A stretch of 11,670 bases of DNA, taken from positions 1-11,670 of the forward strand of contig CALJUA010000082.1 of assembly GCA_937975715.1 (NCBI GenBank). Reading direction: 5' to 3'. The stretch is from an uncultured Candidatus Planktophila sp. (GTDB lineage: Bacteria > Actinomycetota > Actinomycetes > Nanopelagicales > Nanopelagicaceae). The position numbers and the translations under genes were made by a program. The notes beneath the pieces were generated by a model. The model worked only from the letters and a program-made list of their open reading frames with translations, made no database searches and was not told where the DNA came from. Shown here piece by piece: positions 5,797 through 11,670 of the stretch (position 1 is the stretch's first letter; the number at the start of each line of letters is the position of its first letter).

Positions 5797-6385
5797 AACG
5801 CTCGATGAGCTAATAGCCCGCCACTTTCCTGAAAAGGAGGGGGCTATTCGCGCCTACGCCGATTTCCTTAAAGGTGCCGGTATCGAGCGTGGCCTCATCG
5901 GCCCCCGTGAAGGCGACCGTATCTGGGAGCGCCATATCCTCAACTCCCTCTTTGTTACCCAACTACTTCCTCAAGGAGCCTCTCTCTTTGATATTGGCTC
6001 AGGTGCAGGTCTGCCTGGAATTGTGATCGCACTCGCTCGCCCAGACCTGAAAGTCACGCTCATTGAACCTCTAGAGCGCCGGGTGGAGTTCTTGAAAGAG
6101 GCGACAGAGGGCACAGATATCCAGGTTATCCGTGGCCGAGCACAGGATGTGAAGAAGAGCGCTGATTACGTGACAGCTCGCGCTGTAGCTGCCTTGGATA
6201 AGTTAAAGAAGATGAGCTGGCATATGCTCAAGATGAATGGATCCCTTCTCGCAATGAAGGGGGAGTCTGCCGCTAAGGAGATGGAGGCGGTTCCAGGCTC
6301 GATTTTGCATGAAATTACCCTCGAAGGTATCGGCCTCGGCCGCGTGGTGGAGCTTAAGAAGCTTCCCAAAGTAGCCCCACAGTAA
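5789..6385 (+). CDS. rsmG: 16S rRNA (guanine-N7) methyltransferase RsmG (GidB)
   Basis: A 198-aa SAM-dependent methyltransferase that modifies G527 (E. coli numbering) of 16S rRNA; loss of it gives low-level streptomycin resistance in several bacteria. Visible motifs are IGPREGDRIWERHILNS (37-53), the SAM-binding loop DIGSGAGLPGIVIA (68-81), an acidic loop IEPLERRVEFL (92-102), VTARAVAALDKL (128-139) and LLAMKG (153-158). I start at GTG 5789. Homologs often begin MFHVEP from a parS site. Here the same frame reads K-F-H-V-E-P, so the usual ATG is AAG and the V codon becomes the start, with AAAGAAG as a weak ribosome site. It follows jag by 23 bp and precedes parA by 32 bp. Confidence 0.96.
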   Translation: MEPTLDELIARHFPEKEGAIRAYADFLKGAGIERGLIGPREGDRIWERHILNSLFVTQLLPQGASLFDIGSGAGLPGIVIALARPDLKVTLIEPLERRVEFLKEATEGTDIQVIRGRAQDVKKSADYVTARAVAALDKLKKMSWHMLKMNGSLLAMKGESAAKEMEAVPGSILHEITLEGIGLGRVVELKKLPKVAPQ

Positions 6386-6407
6386 AACCACCCCATCTTT
6401 GGTGGTT
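6386..6407 (+). terminator. Hairpin between rsmG and parA
   Basis: AACCACC (6386-6392) pairs perfectly with GGTGGTT (6401-6407) around an 8-nt loop, starting right after the rsmG stop. No T-run follows, so it is a weak or Rho-assisted terminator, an attenuator or an mRNA processing/stability element rather than a strong intrinsic terminator. The parA start is 10 nt downstream, so the hairpin may also limit ribosome access there. Confidence 0.4.
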
Positions 6408-6417
6408 AGATAGACCT

Positions 6418-7341
6418 GTGGATGATTCACGTGAAACAAACGGAAAAGTGATAGGCGTCCGTCGCCTTAAAGAGGCGATGGCTAAGCCTGCTTCCACCCG
6501 TATCTTCACGGTGGCAAATCAGAAGGGTGGGGTCGGAAAGACCACCTCTACCGTCAATATTGCCGCAGCCCTGGCTATGGGTGGCCTTCGCGTCTTGGTG
6601 ATCGACCTCGATCCTCAAGGAAATGCCTCAACCGCTCTTGGAGTCGAACACCGCGAGAGCGCAGGCGTCTATGAAGTCCTCATGGGAACTGCGCCGATTG
6701 CAACAGTGATTCAGAAGGTTGCAGGCTTTCCAGAGCTCGATTGCATTCCATCGAATACATCGCTTGCTAACGCTGAAATTAATTTAGTGTCAATGGTTGC
6801 ACGCGAACTTCAATTAAAAGAAGCGATCGATGAGATCAGCGTTAACTATGACTACATCTTTATTGATTGCCCACCATCACTTGGTTTATTAACTATCAAT
6901 GCATTTGCGGCATCACGCGAATTGATGATTCCTATTCAAACTGAGTACTACGCGCTCGAAGGTTTGTCACAACTTCTTGAGACATACACACTTGTAAAGA
7001 AGCGACTTAATCCCGCTTTGAATCTCTCAACAATTATTCTAACCATGTTTGATTCACGCACACGTTTATCCAATGATGTTGCAGCAAATGTTCGTGCACA
7101 TTTTCCTAATGAGTTAATTGATGTGCCAATTCCACGTGCTGTGCGTGTATCTGAAGCGCCTTCATACAACCAAACTGTGATGACATACGATCCCTTGTCG
7201 CCAGGTGCAATTGCATACATGCAGGTTGCTCGCGAAATCGCAGAACGCGGAAAAGCTAAAGAACCAGATCTATCATACGAAAATAATTCCCAATTCAACT
7301 CAAATGTAGTTTCGATTAATTACAAGGATGGCATTGCATAA
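6418..7341 (+). CDS. parA: Chromosome partitioning ATPase ParA (Soj)
   Basis: A 307-aa Walker-type ATPase that dimerises on nucleoid DNA and moves ParB-bound origins. The deviant Walker A KGGVGKTT is at 36-43 (signature lysine K36), followed by LVIDLDPQGNASTALG at about 60-75 and the Walker B-like YIFIDCPPSLG further on. The first 25 residues form a short extension. The GTG start at 6418 is supported because the following codons translate the embedded parS site as D-S-R-E-T, a pattern I recall from other actinobacterial ParA N-termini. An in-frame ATG at residue 21 (6478) is an alternative. No clear Shine-Dalgarno is visible. Its stop overlaps the parB start by one base (TAATG), so the two are coupled. 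Confidence 0.97.
   Translation: MDDSRETNGKVIGVRRLKEAMAKPASTRIFTVANQKGGVGKTTSTVNIAAALAMGGLRVLVIDLDPQGNASTALGVEHRESAGVYEVLMGTAPIATVIQKVAGFPELDCIPSNTSLANAEINLVSMVARELQLKEAIDEISVNYDYIFIDCPPSLGLLTINAFAASRELMIPIQTEYYALEGLSQLLETYTLVKKRLNPALNLSTIILTMFDSRTRLSNDVAANVRAHFPNELIDVPIPRAVRVSEAPSYNQTVMTYDPLSPGAIAYMQVAREIAERGKAKEPDLSYENNSQFNSNVVSINYKDGIA
6423..6438. promoter_or_regulatory. parS: parS site inside the parA coding start
   Basis: TGATTCACGTGAAACA matches the 16-bp parS consensus TGTTTCACGTGAAACA at 15 positions. It lies in codons 2-7 of parA, 642 bp from the other parS site. ParB bound here may also affect parA transcription. Confidence 0.93.
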
Positions 7342-8204
7342 TGGCAGCAAAACGTGGCGGACTCGGAATTAATTTAGATTCATTGATTCCAACAACTCTG
7401 ACAGTCAATGATGAAGTTGTCGCAACATCAAATGAAATTCCTCTTGATCAGATTTCACCTAACCCACGTCAACCACGCACCGTCTTTGATGAAGATGCAC
7501 TCAATGAACTCATTTCATCAATCAAACTATTTGGAATTTTGCAGCCACCAGTCGTTCGTAAAGTTGCTGATAACAAGTACGAACTCATTATGGGAGAACG
7601 TCGCTTCCGCGCAGCAAAAGCTGCAGGTTTGAAATCAATTCCTGTCATTATTCGACAGACTCCAGATAACGAACTTCTTCGCGAAGCGCTGATTGAAAAT
7701 ATCCACCGCAGCCAACTCAATCCCCTTGAAGAAGGCGCTGCATACCTACAACTTCTTACCGATTTTGGTTGCACACACGATGAACTTGCGCTGAAGTTAG
7801 GACGTTCACGGCCACAGATTTCAAACACCATCCGACTTCTTAACTTGCCAGAATCTGTGCAACGTAAAGTTGCAGCAGGAATCTTGTCGGCAGGTCATGC
7901 TCGTGCACTATTGGGACTTACTGATGCAACAGAGATCGAGAAGTTGGCATCACGTATCGTGGGTGAGGGCTTAAGTGTTCGCGCCACTGAAGAGATCATC
8001 GCAACTCATAAGCCAGGAAAGTCTGCACCAAAAAAGAGCACACCTAGAGGTGTATCTGGTGCAGGACTTGCAGCAGCTGAGCTATTGAGTGATTACCTCG
8101 ATACCCGCGTCAACGTGGAGCTCGGAAAAGGCAAAGGCAAGATTGTTATTGAATTTGCGGGAACAGAAGACCTTCAACGTATCGTTGATTTAATCGAGGG
8201 TTAA
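7341..8204 (+). CDS. parB: Chromosome partitioning protein ParB (CTP-dependent clamp)
   Basis: A 287-aa ParB. The N-terminal CTPase/ParB-N domain spans about 32-125, with ISPNPRQPR (38-46), IMGERRFRAAKAAG (83-96) and the arginine-rich ENIHRSQLNPLEEG (119-132) that contacts nucleotide. The helix-turn-helix follows, DELALKLGRSRPQISNTIRLLNLP (147-170), which reads parS. The C-terminal dimer domain (about 240-287) has a KGKGK lysine patch. ParB opens at parS, slides and spreads along flanking DNA and recruits condensin and ParA. The N-terminus MAAKRGGLGINLDSLIP is the usual short ParA-contact peptide region. It is shorter than most actinobacterial ParBs I know (over 300 aa), mainly in linkers. 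Its stop overlaps the stop of the convergent aminotransferase. Confidence 0.97.
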   Translation: MAAKRGGLGINLDSLIPTTLTVNDEVVATSNEIPLDQISPNPRQPRTVFDEDALNELISSIKLFGILQPPVVRKVADNKYELIMGERRFRAAKAAGLKSIPVIIRQTPDNELLREALIENIHRSQLNPLEEGAAYLQLLTDFGCTHDELALKLGRSRPQISNTIRLLNLPESVQRKVAAGILSAGHARALLGLTDATEIEKLASRIVGEGLSVRATEEIIATHKPGKSAPKKSTPRGVSGAGLAAAELLSDYLDTRVNVELGKGKGKIVIEFAGTEDLQRIVDLIEG

Positions 8205-9460
8205 TTTAAAGCTGTACCGCGGCGCTGCATCTCGCCCTTGATGACTCCACCCAGCGCTTTAACGCCTTCACGAATGCGCTCTGGAGTTGGGTGGCAGTAG
8301 GAAAGACGCATCGACCAAGAACCAAGACCATCTGCATAAAATGCATTTCCTGGTACATAAGCAACCTTGGCAACGATTGCCTTTGGCATTAACGCCTTTG
8401 TATCAATTTCAGGTGGCAAATTAACCCAGACATAGAATCCACCGCCTGGCTTTGTCCAGGTTGCCTCTTTTGGAAAATACTCTTCAAGTGATTCGAGCAT
8501 CGCGTCACGACGAACCTTGTACAACTCGCAGAAACTTGCAATCTGATCGCGCCATGGCTGATCTGCAAGGTAGCTAGAGATTGTCAGTTGTGTGAAGTTT
8601 GAAGGGCACAAGATTGATGACTCAGATGCAATCACCAACTTATCTTTCAGTGACTGTGGAACCAAAGCCCATCCCACACGAAGTCCAGATGCGATTGTCT
8701 TAGAGAACGAACCTAGATAAATAACATTCTCTGAATCTTCGGCACGCATCGCATTAGGTGATGGCTTATCAAAACCAAGCAAGCCGTAAGGGTTATCTTC
8801 AACGACAAAAATGCCTGCTTCACGGCAGATGTTGAGGATTTCAGTGCGGCGATCTGCTGGTAGGCAGACACCTGTTGGGTTCTGGTAGTTAGGAATCAGA
8901 TACAAGAACTTGATCTTGCGACCTGCAGCACGAACGCTGGTAATCGCATTACGTAGCGATTCAGGAACCATTCCATCGCTATCCATCTCAACGTGGACTA
9001 CAGATGCCTCATATTGGCGGAATGTTCCGAGAGCTCCAACATAGGAAGGCGCTTCAACGAGAACAACATCGCCTGGATCGATAAAGATTCGCGAAATAAG
9101 GTCGAGCGCCTGCTGTGAACCAGTGGTGACGACAACATCATCAGGATTGGCGCGAATACCTTCAAGTGCCATCACATCGCAGATTTGTTCGCGAAGCTTC
9201 GGGTGGCCTTGGCCGCTTCCATATTGAAGCGCCTCAGCGCCATTGGTAAGAATGAGTTCGTTTACAACGCCAGCCATCATCTCCATTGGTAGAGCTGAAA
9301 GATTTGGCATTCCACCCGCAAGAGAGACAATCTCTGGACGTGAAGCTACTGCGAAGAGGGCGCGAATTTCAGAGGGCAACATTCCAGCGGCTCGCGCGGC
9401 GAATCGAGTTTCAAGATTCTGCGGAGCACCGGTCTGATAGCGAACATTTACCTCTGACAT
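8201..9460 (-). CDS. PLP-dependent fold-type I aminotransferase (LysN/MocR-like family)
   Basis: A 419-aa class I/II aminotransferase without the GntR DNA-binding domain of true MocR regulators. Visible PLP-site residues are GSQQALD (114-120), NYQNPTG (191-197, N194), the EDNPY motif (D222, Y225), the Schiff-base lysine K254 in LGSFSKTIASGLRVGW, and R385 in MRLSY for the substrate carboxylate. The closest familiar family is 2-aminoadipate/aromatic/branched-chain transaminases (LysN, kynurenine aminotransferase II type). Substrate cannot be read from sequence. ATG at 9458-9460 has GGGAAG upstream. It follows cwlM by 54 bp on the same strand and converges on parB with a 4-bp overlap. It appears unrelated to its cell-cycle neighbours. 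Confidence 0.93.
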   Translation of the reverse strand: MSEVNVRYQTGAPQNLETRFAARAAGMLPSEIRALFAVASRPEIVSLAGGMPNLSALPMEMMAGVVNELILTNGAEALQYGSGQGHPKLREQICDVMALEGIRANPDDVVVTTGSQQALDLISRIFIDPGDVVLVEAPSYVGALGTFRQYEASVVHVEMDSDGMVPESLRNAITSVRAAGRKIKFLYLIPNYQNPTGVCLPADRRTEILNICREAGIFVVEDNPYGLLGFDKPSPNAMRAEDSENVIYLGSFSKTIASGLRVGWALVPQSLKDKLVIASESSILCPSNFTQLTISSYLADQPWRDQIASFCELYKVRRDAMLESLEEYFPKEATWTKPGGGFYVWVNLPPEIDTKALMPKAIVAKVAYVPGNAFYADGLGSWSMRLSYCHPTPERIREGVKALGGVIKGEMQRRGTALN

Positions 9461-9477
9461 GGGATGAATCTTCCCAT
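9459..9477 (-). repeat. Inverted repeat pairing the ribosome site and start codon of the aminotransferase
   Basis: On the minus strand ATGGGA and TCCCAT flank a 7-nt loop. The left arm includes the GGGA ribosome site and the right arm ends in the AT of the start codon. The mRNA could mask its own initiation region with a weak 6-bp stem. Confidence 0.3.
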
Positions 9478-9514
9478 AATGTTGTGATAACTCGGTACTA
9501 AATTAAAAAGTAAA

Positions 9515-10519
9515 TTACGAGCGACGAATTCCTGCACTACGAAGGTCTGAAATTCGCAGAGTTCCTGTCTTGGCATCATCTTCTGCAGATAGGTAGAGGC
9601 GCTGGATCGCAATAATGAAACTTTCAGCGACGGTATCGCGGAATTCAGGGCGGGCAAGGCGGGCGGCGTCCCCGGCATTGGTGAGATAGCCAAGATCCAC
9701 GCGAATTGCAGGGCACTCAGTCAGACGCAGTGCATCCCATGTCTTTGCATGAGTGCGGCAATTCAAAAGATCGGTTCGTGCCGAGATTTCACGCTGCACC
9801 AGTGATGCAAAACGTTCACCAACAATCGAGTGAATTCCATGTGCATCGCTGCCATAGAAGAAAGTTGCGACACCTTCTGCAGCAGAATTCTCATGCTTAT
9901 CTGTATGCAATGAGATTAATAAATCTGCACTGTTCTTATTTGTAAATGTGATGCGTTCTGATTCTGTTGGATTATTTGTTGCTCCACGTGTAAGAAAAAC
10001 AGTTGCACCGAGTGCGAGCAAACGTCCTTCAATGCGATTGGCAATATCAAGCGTGATTTCTTCTTCACCAGGATTTGAACCTGGATCAATCACAATCACT
10101 TTATTAGCAAGTGCGGGGCCGCGATTGCGTTGCTGTGCGCTCTCACGCAGAGCAGTCGGTGCACCACCCGTCTTTGTCTTTGTTAAACGCAACAAGGCAA
10201 TAATTGTTGCCGGTCCACATTTTCCATCAACCTTTGCACCAACAGATTTTTGAAATTCTTTTACAGCTGCTTCAGTTGCAGGGCCGTAAATTCCATCGAC
10301 TCTTCCGCAGTTAAAACCCATCTCTGTTAAACGTGCCTGCAGCGTCGCCACATCATCTCCGCGCATCATGGGAGATGGTTGCAAGTTGAGTGAGCGATCA
10401 CCGAGCTTCCAGCGCGCCTCTTCCATTGCGCGCTGGGTAGCCTCGTTTAATTCACCGGTGACATGGAGTCCACGCTCTTGTTGGAAAGAGCGAATCTCGT
10501 CGGGAGATAACTCCTTCAT
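9515..10519 (-). CDS. cwlM: CwlM-like pseudo-amidase (peptidoglycan synthesis regulator)
   Basis: A 334-aa protein. Residues 10-47 are the second half of one peptidoglycan-binding repeat (FQQERGLHVTGEL...ARWKLGDRSL). Residues 52-112 are a full second repeat (RVDGIYGPATEAAVKEFQ...DGKCGPATI). Residues 140-310 form an Amidase_3 fold. The first zinc-ligand histidine of DPGHGG is serine (DPGSNP, S148), the loop after it is short, and the catalytic glutamate is aspartate (VDLGYLTN, D275). E152 and H205 (SLHTD) remain. Mycobacterial CwlM is a cytoplasmic, PknB-phosphorylated activator of MurA; this protein has no signal peptide and is probably the same kind of regulator. Upstream the frame closes at a TGA 11 codons away with no other start, so the shortened N-terminus is real. 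It starts 7 bp after trxA. Confidence 0.9.
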   Translation of the reverse strand: MKELSPDEIRSFQQERGLHVTGELNEATQRAMEEARWKLGDRSLNLQPSPMMRGDDVATLQARLTEMGFNCGRVDGIYGPATEAAVKEFQKSVGAKVDGKCGPATIIALLRLTKTKTGGAPTALRESAQQRNRGPALANKVIVIDPGSNPGEEEITLDIANRIEGRLLALGATVFLTRGATNNPTESERITFTNKNSADLLISLHTDKHENSAAEGVATFFYGSDAHGIHSIVGERFASLVQREISARTDLLNCRTHAKTWDALRLTECPAIRVDLGYLTNAGDAARLARPEFRDTVAESFIIAIQRLYLSAEDDAKTGTLRISDLRSAGIRRS

Positions 10520-10526
10520 GAGAGAT

Positions 10527-10850
10527 TTAGATAAAGCCTTCGAGTTCCTTCAAAAGTGCTGGCTTTGGCTTTGCACCGATGATGGTCTTTACAACTTCAC
10601 CGTTGACGTAGACGTTGAGCATTGGGATTGAAGTAACGCCGTACTTGATAGCGATTGCTGACTCTTCATCTGTGTTGAGCTTTGCGATTGTCAGCTTCTC
10701 ACCGTGCTCAGCTGCGATGTCATCCAAAATTGGAGCGATTGCGCGGCATGGGCCACACCATTCTGCCCAGAAATCAACAAGAACAGGCTTGCTGCTCTTC
10801 AATACAACCTGGTCGAAATCTGCTGTTGTTACCTTGATTGGTGCGCTCAT
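10527..10850 (-). CDS. trxA: Thioredoxin
   Basis: A 107-aa classical cytoplasmic thioredoxin, the normal length. The redox centre WCGPC is at 31-35 in VDFWAEWCGPCRAIAP, and the cis-proline is P76 in TSIPMLNVY. The glycine-rich C-terminal helix region reads VKTIIGAKPKPALLKELEGFI. It reduces protein disulfides and donates electrons to enzymes such as ribonucleotide reductase. AGGAG lies 6 nt before the ATG, so the start is secure. trxB ends 52 bp upstream and cwlM starts 7 bp downstream, giving a trxB-trxA-cwlM order like mycobacterial trxB2-trxC-cwlM. The 52-bp trxB-trxA gap is very AT-rich and could hold a promoter, but no convincing -35/-10 pair is visible. Confidence 0.98.
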   Translation of the reverse strand: MSAPIKVTTADFDQVVLKSSKPVLVDFWAEWCGPCRAIAPILDDIAAEHGEKLTIAKLNTDEESAIAIKYGVTSIPMLNVYVNGEVVKTIIGAKPKPALLKELEGFI

Positions 10851-10902
10851 GACTTACTCCTATTTATTTAGCTTTTACTTTAAATTTGATTTGTTAAGAA
10901 TA

Positions 10903-11670
10903 CTAGTGAGAGAGGAATTTCTCAGCGTCTAACGCGGCCTGACAGCCAGAACCTGCTGCAGTAATCGCCTGACGATATGTGTGATCCACGAGATCGCCAC
11001 ATGCGAATACGCCTGGAAGATTGGTACGTGTTGAACGACCTTCCACTTTGACGTAACCCTCGTCATCGAGAGAAATCTGTGATGTCACAAGCTCTGAACG
11101 TGGAATATGTCCGATTGCGACGAAGAGACCTGTAAATGCACCAGTTGATTCTTCGCCAGTCTTTGTATTTCGGAGCTTGAGGCCTTCAACCTTGTTCTCA
11201 CCCAATACATCGATGACTTCTGTATCCCACATGATTTCAAGTTTTGGATTATTGAATGCACGCTCCTGCATAATCTTTGATGCGCGCAATGAATCACGAC
11301 GGTGAATCAGTACAACCTTTGATGCAAACTTTGTGAGGAATGTTGCCTCTTCAACTGCAGAATCTCCACCTCCGACAACCGCGATTACTTGTTCGCGGAA
11401 GAAGAAGCCATCGCATGTTGCGCACCATGAGACGCCACGTCCAGAGAGACGCTTCTCGTTTTCAAGTCCAATCTCGCGATAAGCAGATCCCATAGCAAGG
11501 ATGACCGACTTTGCTTTAACAACATTGCCTGAACCATCTTTAATTGTCTTGATTTCACCCTCAAGATCCATCTCGACAACATCATCTGTAATGAGTTCGG
11601 CACCAAAACGCTTTGCCTGCTTACGCATGTTATCCATGAGATCTGGTCCCATGATTCCGTCGATGAATCC
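10903..11670 (-). CDS. trxB: Thioredoxin reductase (NADPH), 5' end missing
   Basis: The C-terminal 255 codons are present and the open frame continues past the right edge (GFIDGIMGPDLMDNM...), so the N-terminal FAD-binding part lies outside. Visible are the redox-active CATC pair in GVSWCATCDGFFF (codons at about 11413-11424), the NADPH-binding VVGGGDSAVEEA with HRRDSLRAS downstream, and the FAD-contacting tail GVFACGDLVDHTYRQAITAAGSG. This is the low-molecular-weight flavoprotein that reduces thioredoxin with NADPH. Its partner trxA is next on the same strand. The ATG at 11650-11652 is internal and should not be taken as the start. Nothing unusual in the visible part. Confidence 0.96.
   Translation of the reverse strand, partial: GFIDGIMGPDLMDNMRKQAKRFGAELITDDVVEMDLEGEIKTIKDGSGNVVKAKSVILAMGSAYREIGLENEKRLSGRGVSWCATCDGFFFREQVIAVVGGGDSAVEEATFLTKFASKVVLIHRRDSLRASKIMQERAFNNPKLEIMWDTEVIDVLGENKVEGLKLRNTKTGEESTGAFTGLFVAIGHIPRSELVTSQISLDDEGYVKVEGRSTRTNLPGVFACGDLVDHTYRQAITAAGSGCQAALDAEKFLSH

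Noticed and set aside
6203..6439. Minus-strand frame starting MFHVNH over the parS site
   Set aside because: The MFHV start is just the parS sequence read on the other strand. The rest is the shadow of rsmG.
9980..9995. CACGTG-centred 16-mer TGCTCCACGTGTAAGA inside cwlM as a third parS
   Set aside because: Only 12 of 16 positions match, with mismatches in both half-sites. It is probably chance.
10851..10902. Promoter in the AT-rich trxB-trxA gap
   Set aside because: A TTAACA resembling a -35 is present, but no -10 stands at a proper distance. Not supported.

Overview
The window is a chromosomal replication-origin region of an actinobacterium. The gene order recF-dnaN-dnaA | rpmH-rnpA-yidD-yidC-jag-rsmG-parA-parB, followed by cwlM-trxA-trxB on the opposite strand, is the conserved origin neighbourhood of this phylum (compare mycobacteria). 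Moderate base composition, short proteins (DnaA 470 aa, ParB 287 aa, a shortened CwlM), start/stop overlaps and small gaps suggest a streamlined genome. A freshwater acI-type lineage (Nanopelagicales: Planktophila, Nanopelagicus) is my best guess. This is inference, because no rRNA or other marker is present.

Layout. Positions 1-3125, all on the minus strand, hold the 5' end of recF, dnaN and dnaA. A 432-bp gap (1281-1712) between dnaA and dnaN has the hallmarks of oriC: DnaA boxes in two opposed groups, a DnaA-trio-like repeat next to an AT-rich unwinding stretch, and a G-rich tract. A second group of DnaA boxes lies in the 310-bp gap between dnaA and rpmH (3126-3435), so boxes flank dnaA on both sides. 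Positions 3436-5183 carry the plus-strand rpmH-rnpA-yidD-yidC cluster (ribosomal protein L34, RNase P protein, membrane-protein insertion). A likely promoter at about 5193-5223 begins the second plus-strand group: jag/khpB, rsmG, parA, parB. Two parS-like sites overlap the starts of rsmG and parA, so the ParB loading sites sit inside coding sequence beside the parAB genes.

ParB and a fold-type I aminotransferase converge with a 4-bp overlap of stop codons. The minus-strand group reads trxB (partial at the right edge), trxA, cwlM, aminotransferase. CwlM is an amidase-fold protein that lacks the first zinc-ligand histidine and the catalytic glutamate. This fits the known role of actinobacterial CwlM as a regulator of peptidoglycan precursor synthesis rather than a hydrolase.

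Together the window encodes initiation (DnaA/oriC), clamp loading and repair (DnaN, RecF), origin segregation (ParABS), RNA and membrane-protein biogenesis, thiol redox balance and cell-wall control. I see no mobile element, CRISPR array, tRNA or rRNA, and no clearly new multi-gene system. The points worth a second look are the origin architecture, the parS sites embedded in genes, and the degenerate CwlM.
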